Positions 39,500 through 47,431 of a stretch of 64,000 bases of DNA are shown in pieces. Under the pieces are notes generated by a model that worked only from the letters and a program-made list of their open reading frames with translations, was not told the origin of the DNA and ran no database searches. A program made the translations under genes and the position numbers. The stretch spans positions 2,146,654 through 2,210,653 of the forward strand of contig NC_020449.1 in NCBI RefSeq assembly GCF_000146065.2, written 5' to 3'. The first letter of the stretch is position 1; every line of letters starts with the position of its first letter. This DNA is from Candidatus Cloacimonas acidaminovorans str. Evry (lineage in GTDB: Bacteria; Cloacimonadota; Cloacimonadia; Cloacimonadales; Cloacimonadaceae).

Positions 39500-40152
39500 C
39501 AACTAATTTTTCCTTACCTTCTCTGTTTGTTACTGGTTGCATACTTGAACCCAACCTCTACTCATCATCCACCCATCCTCAATCCATAGTAAAGGATGGG
39601 TTGTGGGTGTGTGAATTGTAAGGAGAAAGTTGGAGGAGATAATTTCTACTTGGAAATGCCATAGATATAAAATCCCGTTAGAGATAACAGGTATATAATA
39701 ACGGATTTCAATCCTCTGAAGATATATAGTTATAATTTTTCCCTCTGGATTCCTGCTTTCCCAGAAATAACAATAGAACGATAGGTATATAAAAATGGGT
39801 TTTAATCCAATTAATGCAATAGGTTTGAAAGCCCGAAGGGCAACACAATAATAGCGATGGTGGCGTAAGCCCCTCGTTAAAAATGGCTAAAAAACTTTAT
39901 GCACTGCGCTCTTTGCTCTTTGCCAAAAGCCCGTCAGGGCGACACAATGATAGCGATGGTGGCGTAAGCCCCTCAAAGAATATAAGTCCTGTATTTTTTC
40001 CTTTTCATTATCTCTTTCGTCGCTATCTTTTTGCACCGGGTTAAAACCCGTTGTTAATATCTGTCGTTCCTACGGAACTCTTTTCTAAAGAAATTATATT
40101 TTTCCCTCAACCCCTAAAGGGATTTTTAATATATGCCTTCTTAAAATGGAAA
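39500..40152. repeat. Gene-free repeat island
   Basis: About 650 bases between convergent genes with no ORF. It contains a degenerate GGATTCCTGC palindrome (39746-39770), a direct-repeat pair about 97 bases apart (39828-39875 and 39925-39974; core ATAGCGATGGTGGCGTAAGC) whose left ends are small GCCCGAAGGGC-like hairpins, and a GGGTTAAAACCC hairpin at about 40038-40055 followed by CCCCTAAAGGG. The pattern resembles REP-type elements; no associated transposase is in the window. Confidence 0.75.
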
Positions 40153-41298
40153 TTATATTACATATTGCAGGACTTTTTGATAGGTCTGAGCATTGATTTG
40201 CAGAATGGTTTCCAGATCGGGATCAAGGATAGGTTCCTGTTCATCCAATGCCTTTTTAACCAAATCAAACATTTTCAGATAGGGAATTTTATTCTGCAAA
40301 AAGAGGACAGAAACCGCTTCCACTGCGGAATTGATAACGGTGGGATAAATTCCTCCCGCTTTAGCTGCTTCCAAACCTAAATAAAATAAGGGATAGCGTT
40401 GCGGGTCAATTTCCTGAAAGGTTAAAGGTGGAAGAGACATTAAATCCGTTTCCACAAGCTGCGATTCAACCCTTTGAGGATAGGAAAGAGCATATAAAAT
40501 CGGCAATTTCATATCCGGCATACTCATTTGAGCTAAAAAAGAACCGTCAATAAATTCTACCAGAGAATGAATAATTGATTGCGGATGAATTACTGCCTTG
40601 ATTTTTGAATAGGGCTGATTGAATAACCAATGTGTTTCCATCGCTTCCAGTGCTTTATTGAACATCGTTGCCGAATCCAGAGTAACTTTAGTTCCCATTG
40701 TCCAGTTCGGATTTTTTAGTGCCTGCTGAGGTGATATTTGGTTAAAATCCTCAAAAGGCAGGTCACGGAAAATACCACCGGAAGCAGTAAGATGCAAAAA
40801 TCTGATTTCTTCTGCAGGATGATTTCCAATTGCCTGAAAAAGAGCGCTAAGTTCGCTATCTACAGGCAAAATTGGTTTACCCGCAAGCATTTTGGTTAAA
40901 ATATGTCCTCCCATAATTAGGGATTCTTTATTTGCCAAAGCCAGTGTTTTATTGTTTTGTAAGATAGCATAACTATAGCGGAGTCCTGCCGAACCGGCTA
41001 TTGCATTTAAAGCAATATCGTAATTCTCATTCGCAATTGCCTTTAGCAATTCTGCTTCGCCAAAATATATCCTTTTGTCAGGATTTTCACTTTTCAGCTT
41101 GGTTTGTAGTTCCTTATCTTCTATTCCTGTAAAAATCAGACAGGGAATATGATGTTGATAAGCTTTTTGCAGAAGGGAAGAATAATTTTTCTGAGCCGTA
41201 GCCAAAACAATTGAAACATTCTGCTCTTCAGCCACTGCCAAAGCGGAGGTTCCAATTGAACCTGTTGCTCCTAAAAGAGCAATTGATTTCTTTACCAT
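40153..41298 (-). CDS. dxr: 1-deoxy-D-xylulose 5-phosphate reductoisomerase
   Basis: A 381-aa MEP-pathway enzyme making 2-C-methyl-D-erythritol 4-phosphate from DXP with NADPH. Seen: Rossmann motif LGATGSIGTSAL, ANKESLIMGG, PVDSELSALFQ (metal ligands Asp/Glu), TASGGIFRD, and NPNWTMGTKVTLDSATMFNKALE. The family's QSIIHSLVEFIDGS is also intact. Length is normal. It overlaps the upstream PorV-like gene by seven bases, giving an unusual pairing of isoprenoid synthesis with an outer-membrane protein. A Rip/RseP protease often follows dxr, but not here. Confidence 0.97.
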   Translation of the reverse strand: MVKKSIALLGATGSIGTSALAVAEEQNVSIVLATAQKNYSSLLQKAYQHHIPCLIFTGIEDKELQTKLKSENPDKRIYFGEAELLKAIANENYDIALNAIAGSAGLRYSYAILQNNKTLALANKESLIMGGHILTKMLAGKPILPVDSELSALFQAIGNHPAEEIRFLHLTASGGIFRDLPFEDFNQISPQQALKNPNWTMGTKVTLDSATMFNKALEAMETHWLFNQPYSKIKAVIHPQSIIHSLVEFIDGSFLAQMSMPDMKLPILYALSYPQRVESQLVETDLMSLPPLTFQEIDPQRYPLFYLGLEAAKAGGIYPTVINSAVEAVSVLFLQNKIPYLKMFDLVKKALDEQEPILDPDLETILQINAQTYQKVLQYVI

Positions 41299-42236
41299 TG
41301 ATAAGAAACAGAAATCCTTTGAGAATAGCCCAAATCGTCCTCCGAACCATTACGGAAGGCATAATTTAACCCTAAGCGCTTATAGGAAACCCCGATTCCG
41401 GCAGTAAAACAATCAATATCGTATCCGGCAAGTAAACACAAATTAGAAATTGGCTGAACTGCAATTCCGGCGTGGAAATCGGCGCTTAAATCACCCGTTT
41501 CCAAGGTTGCTTCTCTGTTTTCCAGTAAAATTTCACTCCGCACGGCAAGATGAACAGGAATATTCTTTATGGGAGAAAAATCATAGCTCAATTCCAAATC
41601 CAGATTGGGAATAACAGTTTCATTCTCTCCCCCTTCCCAAAGAACTTGAGTGCTGAAAAAATCTCTGAGGTTTACCCCTAAATTTGCCTGTTTATTTATC
41701 TGCCAAAGCATTCCCAGATCAGCTCCAAAAGCATAACCGCTGTTCTCTGCCAAAGACCTGTATGCCAGCTTGGGTGAAATTCCTAAATAGAGTGTTTTCT
41801 TAAGCTGTCTTGCCAAACCTGCATAAAGAATAAAGTCCTGATTGCTAATGGTTTTCCAAACGACAGGACGGTTTTCGTTACTTAAACTGTCATCGGGGTT
41901 TTCCAGTTTGGTTAATTTTATTTTATCTATGGCTAAGTGATTGAAAGTCAAAGATGTTTTGGTTTTGGAGCCAATAATTAAACTTAGTTGATTTTGCGCC
42001 ATTAAACCCTCAAAATGCTCACAGCGCATAAGTTCTATTCCACTTTCAGGATTCAAAGCTAAAAGAGCCGGATTCCACCAACCTGCAGATAAACTGCCGA
42101 CATAAGTAAGACCTGTAGAACCCATTGCTGTGGAAAGAACTCCAGGACTTACAGCGAAAATTTCTCCCGCATATTTTGTAGCAGTAAGGGGTATAGTTAT
42201 CAGCAATAAGCAGATAACCAGAACCTGGATTTTCAT
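41292..42236 (-). CDS. PorV/PorQ-like outer-membrane protein
   Basis: A 314-aa exported barrel. Signal peptide to about residue 19 (LLLITIPLTATKYAGE), then the PorV/UPF0164 signature: AMGSTGLTYVGSLSAGWWNPALLAL and later LGISPKLAYRSL, FGADLGMLWQINKQANLGVNLRD, ending in an aromatic strand SQRISVSYQW as outer-membrane barrels do. PorV is a type IX secretion component in Bacteroidetes; whether this paralogue serves secretion is uncertain. Overlaps dxr by seven bases; the tRNA lies upstream on the same strand. Confidence 0.82.
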   Translation of the reverse strand: MKIQVLVICLLLITIPLTATKYAGEIFAVSPGVLSTAMGSTGLTYVGSLSAGWWNPALLALNPESGIELMRCEHFEGLMAQNQLSLIIGSKTKTSLTFNHLAIDKIKLTKLENPDDSLSNENRPVVWKTISNQDFILYAGLARQLKKTLYLGISPKLAYRSLAENSGYAFGADLGMLWQINKQANLGVNLRDFFSTQVLWEGGENETVIPNLDLELSYDFSPIKNIPVHLAVRSEILLENREATLETGDLSADFHAGIAVQPISNLCLLAGYDIDCFTAGIGVSYKRLGLNYAFRNGSEDDLGYSQRISVSYQW

Positions 42237-42284
42237 TTAACCTTCCTCTTGTCTGTTCATACTTATAAAAAACGGGAGAAAAAA

Positions 42285-42360
42285 TGGTGGGCCCAGAGGG
42301 ATTCGAACCCCCGACCAACCGGTTATGAGCCGGTAGCTCTACCAGCTGAGCTATAGGCCC
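42285..42360 (-). tRNA. tRNA with CAT anticodon, probably elongator Met
   Basis: A complete cloverleaf with genome-encoded CCA. Acceptor GGGCCTA/TGGGCCC (one G-U), D-arm GCTC..GAGC, anticodon stem ACCGG/CCGGT with loop CTCATAA (anticodon CAT), T-loop TTCGAAT, discriminator A. The 1-72 pair is G-C and the anticodon stem lacks the three G-C pairs of initiators, so it is not tRNA-fMet. It could be the lysidine-modified tRNA-Ile2; elongator Met is my preference. Confidence 0.93.
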
Positions 42361-42608
42361 CCTAAGTTTTTTATTACATTTTCCCGGCTTGCCTAATTCC
42401 ATTTCGGAAAATACCAAATCTATACTTATAATAACTGATTTTATCAGCTTTGGCAAGTCGGAAATCCCTGCCCTGATTTACATTTAAAACCCTAAAATCC
42501 CTGAGGCAGATTTTCGTCAAGCCAAAAAAGTAAGAGAAAAGAATATTTTGTCTTGACAGATTGCAGGGAGACAAAATAAAAGTAAATAAATAAGAGGAAG
42601 ATAGTTAT

Positions 42609-42713
42609 ATGTGTTACCAAAACAAGAAATTATGCCAACCTGACAAGATTGAACATACAATAGAAAAAAAGCATTTGCAAAACGCAGATGCTTTTTTTTT
42701 GCCTTGGAGGTAG
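42609..42713 (+). CDS. Putative 34-aa leader ORF upstream of nadC
   Basis: ATG at 42609, eleven bases after GAGG (42594-42597), open for 34 codons (starting MCYQNKKLCQPDKIEHTIEK, ending FFLPWR) and stopping with TAG at 42711-42713, one base before the GTG start of nadC. The last sense codon AGG belongs to nadC's GGAGG Shine-Dalgarno. The terminator hairpin lies inside the ORF, so a translating ribosome would disrupt it. It may be a chance ORF; the geometry is what makes it worth listing. Confidence 0.35.
   Translation: MCYQNKKLCQPDKIEHTIEKKHLQNADAFFLPWR
42664..42700 (+). terminator. Intrinsic terminator in the nadC leader
   Basis: Stem GCATTTGC/GCAGATGC (one G-U), loop AAAAC, followed by nine T and preceded by seven A. 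It can act in both directions. No plus-strand gene ends just upstream, so as a forward terminator it would act as an attenuator of nadC; as a reverse terminator it has no obvious client. Confidence 0.8.
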
Positions 42714-42714
42714 C

Positions 42715-43536
42715 GTGTTTATTGATGAAATAATCCGTAAAGGTCTGGAAGAAGATATCGGAAGTGGAGATATAACTACCCGCTATCTGGATTTGGAACC
42801 CCAAAATAATATTGCTTACATTATTCCGAAAGAAGAAGGTGTCTTGGCAGGAGTAGATGTTGCACGCCTCGTTTTTCGGATGGTTGATCCGGAACTGAAA
42901 ATCGTTCTCTATAACAAAGATGGCGATAAAATTATGCCCAATGAAGAAATTATGCGCCTGGAAGGGCGTCCTTCTTCCATTTTACAAGGTGAAAGGACTG
43001 CCTTAAACTTTCTGCAACGGCTTTCCGGAATTGCCACTAAAACGGCAAAATTCGTTTCCTTGCTAGAAGGAACAAATGTAAAACTTTTGGATACCCGTAA
43101 AACAACTCCTCTTTTGCGTTCCCTGGAAAAATATGCTGTCCGCGTAGGAGGTGGCTATAATCACCGTTTTGGCTTATTTGATATGGTGTTGATTAAAGAA
43201 AATCATATTCGTGCCTGTGGCTCTATCACGGAAGCAGTAAATCGCATCCGTAAACATAATACCAGTTATAAAATTGAAGTGGAAGTTACAAATCTAAAAG
43301 AAGTTGACGAAGCGGCTAAAGCTAAAGTGGATAGAGTGATGCTGGATAATATGACTCCTACGCAAATAAGAAAGGCAGTAAAAAAATATAAAGATATTCT
43401 GGAATTTGAGGTTTCAGGAGGCATTACAGAAGAAAACATTCGTTCTTTTGCCGAAACAGGAGTGCAATTTATCTCTTCCGGAGCCCTCACTCATTCTTAT
43501 AAGTCACTGGATATCAGTTTGTTATTTAAGGAGTAA
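42715..43536 (+). CDS. nadC: Quinolinate phosphoribosyltransferase (decarboxylating)
   Basis: A 273-aa NAD-biosynthesis enzyme converting quinolinate and PRPP to nicotinate mononucleotide. Landmarks: LEEDIGSGDITTRYL, ERTALNFLQRLSGIAT, LLDTRKTTPLLRSLEKYAVRVGGGYNHRFGLFDMVLIKENH, IEVEVTNL, DRVMLDNM, EVSGGITEENI. The GTG at 42715 is the start: GGAGG ends five bases before it and family alignment begins there, whereas the ATG at 42688 lies inside the terminator stem. No nadA or nadB is adjacent. A zinc-ribbon protein gene follows after three bases. Confidence 0.95.
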   Translation: MFIDEIIRKGLEEDIGSGDITTRYLDLEPQNNIAYIIPKEEGVLAGVDVARLVFRMVDPELKIVLYNKDGDKIMPNEEIMRLEGRPSSILQGERTALNFLQRLSGIATKTAKFVSLLEGTNVKLLDTRKTTPLLRSLEKYAVRVGGGYNHRFGLFDMVLIKENHIRACGSITEAVNRIRKHNTSYKIEVEVTNLKEVDEAAKAKVDRVMLDNMTPTQIRKAVKKYKDILEFEVSGGITEENIRSFAETGVQFISSGALTHSYKSLDISLLFKE

Positions 43537-43539
43537 ACT

Positions 43540-44271
43540 ATGGAAGAACAACTGAGAACTTTAGCCCAAATGCAAACCCTGGATGATGAAATTGGCCGCT
43601 ATAGGGTTTTACAAAAAGAACTGCCCAAACAACTTAACGAAATTATTGAAAGTGTAGAACAAGCAACCGCCAACCTTCTTGAGGTGGAAACCCAAAGGGC
43701 AGAAATTAACAAAAAACAACGCACTCTGGAAATGGACATAAAACAACTGCAGGAACAACACAAAAAATATACCAATCAACTGGCAGAAATCAAAAACAAC
43801 AAGGAATATAAGGCATTAAACAGCGAAATTGCCTATATCAAAGATAAAATCTCCGATCTGGAATCCAACCTTTTGGAACTGATGGACCAAGAAAACGAAA
43901 TTAAAGAAAAGGTCGCCTCTGCCAAAGCTGAACTGGAAAAAGCCGAAACCAGAAAAAAAGAAAAAGAAACCGATTTAAGAGAACAAATTGCTTCTCTGGA
44001 AACCAAGATTGAAGATGTTCGCAATAAAAGAAATGACCTAGCACGCACCTTGCCCGTTCCTGTGGTTAAACATTACGGAAATATGATTAAACATAAAAAC
44101 AACCAGGCAGTTGCTTACAATCGCAATGGTTCTTGTGGTGCATGCGGTTTTGTGATTCGTCAACAAATGAGAATTGAACTTCAATTGCGACGCAAAATTA
44201 TCTATTGTGAAAATTGCGGTCGCATTTTGATGAACCGTTTTGAGGATAATTCGGAAGACGCCTCTAACTAA
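43540..44271 (+). CDS. Coiled-coil protein with C4 zinc ribbon
   Basis: A 243-aa protein: residues about 1-170 form a long antiparallel coiled coil rich in E/K/Q, followed by a C4 zinc-ribbon (CGACGF ... CENCGRIL). This is the HP0958/CdsZ-like family (zf-RING_7), implicated in other bacteria in RNA binding, flagellar regulation and replication-arrest functions. Three bases separate it from nadC, so they are co-transcribed, and rnpB follows; the order zinc-ribbon protein-rnpB also occurs in other phyla as far as I recall. Confidence 0.88.
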   Translation: MEEQLRTLAQMQTLDDEIGRYRVLQKELPKQLNEIIESVEQATANLLEVETQRAEINKKQRTLEMDIKQLQEQHKKYTNQLAEIKNNKEYKALNSEIAYIKDKISDLESNLLELMDQENEIKEKVASAKAELEKAETRKKEKETDLREQIASLETKIEDVRNKRNDLARTLPVPVVKHYGNMIKHKNNQAVAYNRNGSCGACGFVIRQQMRIELQLRRKIIYCENCGRILMNRFEDNSEDASN

Positions 44272-44330
44272 TCTGAAGTTCTATTATAATTGTTGTTCTG
44301 AAAACATAGCTATTGTGCTACATTTTATCT

Positions 44331-44358
44331 GGATTCCCGCTTTCGCAGGAATGATAAA
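44331..44358. repeat. GGATTCC...GGAATGA palindrome
   Basis: CTGGATTCCCGC-TTTC-GCAGGAATGA: imperfect inverted repeat of the family also found at 48019, 49763, 49820, 56852 and 60744. Confidence 0.65.
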
Positions 44359-44426
44359 TAACGAGTGAAACAATAAATTGTTTACGGGGAAATTTGGTTT
44401 TTTGCAGTTTTGAATTATAATTTATA

Positions 44427-44797
44427 GAGGGAAGATTGGATGTTCGCTGCCTTCAAAAGGCAGAGGAAAGTCCGGACACCATAGGGCAGGATACTTCCTA
44501 ACAGGAAGCTGCAGTAATGCAGAGCAAGCTCCACAGAAATAAACCGCCATTTTTGTTGTTCAGAAATGGTAAGGGTGAAATGGTGGTGTAAGAGACCACC
44601 GGTATCTTTGGTAACAAAGATAGACAGGAATGCCTTATCCGGTGCAATGCCAAATAGGAAAGCTATGATGTTGCCCGCATCGCTTTCGGGTAGGCAGCTG
44701 GAGCTGTTTTGTGAAAAACAGCCAAGATGGATGAACATCACTTTCGGGAAACTGAAAGCACAGAATCCGGCTTATAAATCTTCCCCCTTTTTTTCGG
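44427..44797 (+). ncRNA. rnpB: RNase P RNA, bacterial type A
   Basis: The catalytic RNA that trims the 5-prime ends of pre-tRNAs. The P1 helix GGGAAGATT (44429-44437) pairs with AATCTTCCC (44777-44785). Conserved core segments: GAGGAAAGTCCGGAC at about 44462, AACAGGAAGCTGCAG, GGTAAGGGTGAAATGGTG, AGAGACCACC, and the 3-prime ACAGAATCCGGCTTATAAAT. A run of seven T follows P1, completing a terminator. The gene lies about 155 bases after the zinc-ribbon gene. Confidence 0.95.
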
Positions 44798-44799
44798 AA

Positions 44800-44850
44800 G
44801 AACGACATTCTTGTCGTTCACATACAAAATGGTTGATGAAAACATCAACC
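44800..44850. other. Two small hairpins between rnpB and the next gene
   Basis: GAACGACA-TTCT-TGTCGTTC (44800-44819) and GGTTGATG-AAAA-CATCAACC (44831-44850), each a perfect 8-bp stem with a 4-base loop, lie directly before the ribosome site of the next gene. They could protect the RNase P RNA 3-prime end or affect translation initiation; neither has a U-tract. Confidence 0.6.
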
Positions 44851-44864
44851 TTTCAGAGGTATAA

Positions 44865-45716
44865 ATGCTCAAAAAGCTGATAATCTTTCTCATCCTGGCA
44901 ACTGCTATCGCTCTTTTTGCTTTAGCAAATAGACCACCCAAAGAATTTGTGTTACAAACCGATGTCCTGAACGAAGCATCAGGCATTGATTTTGGCATAC
45001 TTAATAAAGAGGTGCTTTTTAGCCATAACGATTCAGGAAATAAAGCTGAAATTTATGCTCTCACCATAGATGGCAAAATTCTTTCTACCCTAATTCTAAA
45101 AGGCACTAAAAACCGTGATTGGGAAGATATTGCAGTTGCCAAAGACCCCCAAAATGACATCAGCTATATTTATATTGCCGATATTGGTGATAACAACGCC
45201 AAATATAATACTGTTTATGTTTACCGCCTTAAAGAGCCACAGCTTACAGGCAAAAATGAAATCCTGCAAATTAGCGCAGTTGATACTATAGAAATAAGTT
45301 ACGAAGATGGACCTCGCGATGCGGAAGCAATCTTTCTGGAACCCAAAACAGGAGATATTTATATTATCAGTAAAAGAGAAGAACAGGTAGGACTTTACCG
45401 CGTTCCCTATCCTTTCAATTTCAAGGATAAAAACAATGCCAGGCGAATTGCTTCTTTACCTCTTTCCTGGGTCACAGCTGCAGACCTGAGTAATAATGGA
45501 AAACTGCTGCTGGTTAAAACCTATACGGGCATTTACAGATACAAAATAATGCTGGATGATAAAAACATCATTATCCTCAGCAAAGAAGCCAAAACTATGC
45601 CCTATATTACTGAAACTCAAGGTGAAGCAGTTTGTTGGGATGCTAAAAACAAAGGGTATTTCACCCTTTCCGAAGCTGCTACAGGAATAAACCAAACCCT
45701 CTACTACTACAAATAG
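44865..45716 (+). CDS. Exported beta-propeller-like protein, unknown function
   Basis: A 283-aa protein with a hydrophobic N-terminal segment (KLIIFLILATAIALFALA) that could be a signal peptide or membrane anchor. The rest has repeating blade-like beta motifs with NDSGN, WEDIAVAKD, IADIGDNNAKYNTVYVYRL, PRDAEAIFLEP and ITETQGEAVCWD, similar to predicted propeller proteins of uncharacterised families that bind calcium or sugars. I cannot assign a function. GAGGT precedes the ATG. Confidence 0.65.
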   Translation: MLKKLIIFLILATAIALFALANRPPKEFVLQTDVLNEASGIDFGILNKEVLFSHNDSGNKAEIYALTIDGKILSTLILKGTKNRDWEDIAVAKDPQNDISYIYIADIGDNNAKYNTVYVYRLKEPQLTGKNEILQISAVDTIEISYEDGPRDAEAIFLEPKTGDIYIISKREEQVGLYRVPYPFNFKDKNNARRIASLPLSWVTAADLSNNGKLLLVKTYTGIYRYKIMLDDKNIIILSKEAKTMPYITETQGEAVCWDAKNKGYFTLSEAATGINQTLYYYK

Positions 45717-45895
45717 TGCACTGCAGTAAGATTATTCTTCTTAATATGAATTTAATGCTATCTATGAGATATGGGACTATGAGTAAAGAAATTGCGCTAC
45801 TAAGAAAATAACCTGAAGGGGAGTAATTTTAACTTGACATAAATGATATATAATTAGAAAGTAAAAATATGAAATAACGGGTAAGGATAAGAAAA

Positions 45896-46888
45896 ATGAG
45901 AGCAAAATCAAGCCGGGAAAACCTACTTAAAAGCTTAGAAAAATTGCGCAAAACTAAAATTCTTGTTTATGTTACAGGTGATAGACCTGGATGGGAAACC
46001 CAAATTCATCAGGAAGTACATAGCTTTTTTGCCCACCATTTGGAAAGAATGTCTAAGAGCTCCAAGCTACCAAAGCTATCTTTATTCCTCTATACAAGAG
46101 GTGGAAATACACTTGCAGCTTGGAGTTTGGTAAACCTTCTCCGACAATATTGTAATGAGCTGGAAATTATAATTCCCTCTAAAGCGCATAGTGCAGGAAC
46201 CTTAATGTGCTTAGGTTCAAATTTTATTGTTATGACTAAACAATCAACTTTAGGACCTATTGACCCGAATATTAATACTCCATTAAATCCTGCCGTTCCG
46301 AATATGCCAGGGCATACTATTCCCGTTAGTGTAGAAGCAATTAATGGCTATATAGAATTAGTAAAGAAGGAATTTGGAATTAAAAATGATCAGGCCTTGG
46401 CTGAAGTTGTTAAGGTGCTTTCGGAAAAAATTCATCCTTTGGTTTTAGGAGAGGTGTATAGAGCCAGAGCACAAATAAAGATGCTGGCTAATAAACTTTT
46501 GGATTTCCATATACCAAATGGTAACAAAGAAAAGATTGTAAATTTCCTGTGCACTGATTCCGGTAGCCACGATTATACAATCAACATTGAAGATGCAAAG
46601 GACTTAGGGTTACAAGTTGAAGAAGCTGATAAACGCAATGCGGAATTAATCAATTCCATATTTGAAACGATTTCTCGGCAACTGGAGCTTAATATTCCCT
46701 TTGACCCTAAAAAGTTATTGAATAATAAAGATATGGTAGATTATAATTGTAAAAGAGCTCTTATTCAGAGTATTGAAGGTGGTAAGCATCTGTTTATTTC
46801 TGAAGGTACACTTACCAAACAATGCAATGAGACAAATATCATTATTCATAACACACCTACTTTTGAGGGATGGAGATATGTTAAATAA
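45896..46888 (+). CDS. SDH-family Clp-fold serine proteinase
   Basis: A 330-aa protein of the serine dehydrogenase proteinase (SDH) group, related to ClpP and SppA. Seen: LSLFLYTRGGNTLAAWSLVNLLR (oxyanion GG region), SKAHSAGTLMCLGSN with the probable nucleophile Ser in HSAGT, and LGPIDPNIN. No signal peptide or membrane helix, so it acts in the cytoplasm. It overlaps the next gene, a putative antitoxin, by 11 bases, and a YafQ-like toxin follows. A TATAAT at 45849 lies upstream but without a well-spaced -35. Confidence 0.87.
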   Translation: MRAKSSRENLLKSLEKLRKTKILVYVTGDRPGWETQIHQEVHSFFAHHLERMSKSSKLPKLSLFLYTRGGNTLAAWSLVNLLRQYCNELEIIIPSKAHSAGTLMCLGSNFIVMTKQSTLGPIDPNINTPLNPAVPNMPGHTIPVSVEAINGYIELVKKEFGIKNDQALAEVVKVLSEKIHPLVLGEVYRARAQIKMLANKLLDFHIPNGNKEKIVNFLCTDSGSHDYTINIEDAKDLGLQVEEADKRNAELINSIFETISRQLELNIPFDPKKLLNNKDMVDYNCKRALIQSIEGGKHLFISEGTLTKQCNETNIIIHNTPTFEGWRYVK

Positions 46889-47135
46889 ATCTATAAGTTT
46901 TGGCACTACTACTAATACTGCTAACCAAATTAGTTATTTAGATTATACTAATAGTTCCTTCAGATTTTCCGGTTTCTTTTCTTATAATCAGGAAATCTTC
47001 TTAAAGCTCTTTACTGGAAGTAAACAGCCCCAACCCAATAAAAAAACACTGACAGCTATTGAAGAATCAAAACATCCAGATAACTTACCCGTTTTTAATA
47101 CTATTGATGAACTGCTAAAGAATTTAGAGAATTGA
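46878..47135 (+). CDS. Putative antitoxin of a YafQ/RelE-type pair
   Basis: An 85-aa acidic-tailed protein (MLNKSISFGTTTNTANQ start; PVFNTIDELLKNLEN end). The C-terminus resembles the toxin-binding tails of RelB/DinJ-type antitoxins, and the gene is one base from a YafQ-like toxin gene. I see no clear ribbon-helix-helix in the N-terminal half, so the DNA-binding part, if any, is unusual. The start is inferred from position; it lies within the end of the proteinase gene (11-base overlap), with GGAGAT just before it. Confidence 0.65.
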   Translation: MLNKSISFGTTTNTANQISYLDYTNSSFRFSGFFSYNQEIFLKLFTGSKQPQPNKKTLTAIEESKHPDNLPVFNTIDELLKNLEN

Positions 47136-47136
47136 T

Positions 47137-47406
47137 TTGCTTAAATTAAGCTATACATCTCAATTTAAAAGAGATTATAAGAGATATGAGCATAATAAAA
47201 CAGTTGTTGACGCATTGCAAGAGGCATTGAATAAACTCATAACAGAAATTCCCTTACCGGCAAAATATAAAGATCACCAGCTAAAAGGAAATCTGAATAA
47301 TTGCAGAGAATGTCATTTGACCCCAGATGTTCTACTACTGTATAGAATTCAGGATGAAGTTCTGATTTTAGTTAGAATTGGCACGCACTCAAATTTGTTT
47401 AATTGA
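47137..47406 (+). CDS. YafQ/RelE-family mRNA interferase toxin
   Basis: An 89-aa toxin with the YafQ pattern: LSYTSQFKRDYKRYEHN at the N-terminus, LPAKYKDHQLKGNLNNCRECHLTPDVLLLYRI in the centre (including the conserved H-x-L and D-x-L-L-x-Y blocks) and LVRIGTHSNLF with the catalytic-type His at the end. Relatives cut mRNA on the ribosome. It uses a TTG start one base after the antitoxin stop. Together with the SDH proteinase it forms a three-gene cassette. Confidence 0.88.
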   Translation: MLKLSYTSQFKRDYKRYEHNKTVVDALQEALNKLITEIPLPAKYKDHQLKGNLNNCRECHLTPDVLLLYRIQDEVLILVRIGTHSNLFN

Positions 47407-47431
47407 CCTTTTGACTTTTCAACCTCTTGAC

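Larger units (their letters stand above)
42361..42714. promoter_or_regulatory. tRNA/nadC intergenic with nadC leader
   Basis: Holds TTGACA at 42553-42558 with an ATAAAA -10 candidate after 17 bases, oriented toward nadC. A leader of about 120 bases follows, with a 34-codon ORF (42609-42713) and an intrinsic terminator (42664-42700) before nadC. The half nearest the tRNA has only A+T-rich sequence and a TTGACG on the minus strand near 42514. Confidence 0.5.

Noticed and set aside
39828-39974. CRISPR or attachment sites
   Set aside because: Only two units, with GC-rich hairpin ends typical of REP sequences; no integrase nearby.
42285-42360. Initiator tRNA-fMet
   Set aside because: G1-C72 pair is formed and the anticodon stem lacks three consecutive G-C pairs, so it is elongator Met (or Ile2).
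42688-42714. ATG at 42688 as the nadC start
   Set aside because: It lies in the terminator stem and has no ribosome site; GTG at 42715 has GGAGG at the right distance and matches the family N-terminus.
45834-45854. TTGACA/TATAAT as a promoter of the SDH proteinase
   Set aside because: The two hexamers are only nine bases apart, too close to act together.
46773-46877. Long form of the antitoxin starting at 46773
   Set aside because: It would overlap the proteinase gene by more than 100 bases; ATG at 46878 has a GGAG just upstream.
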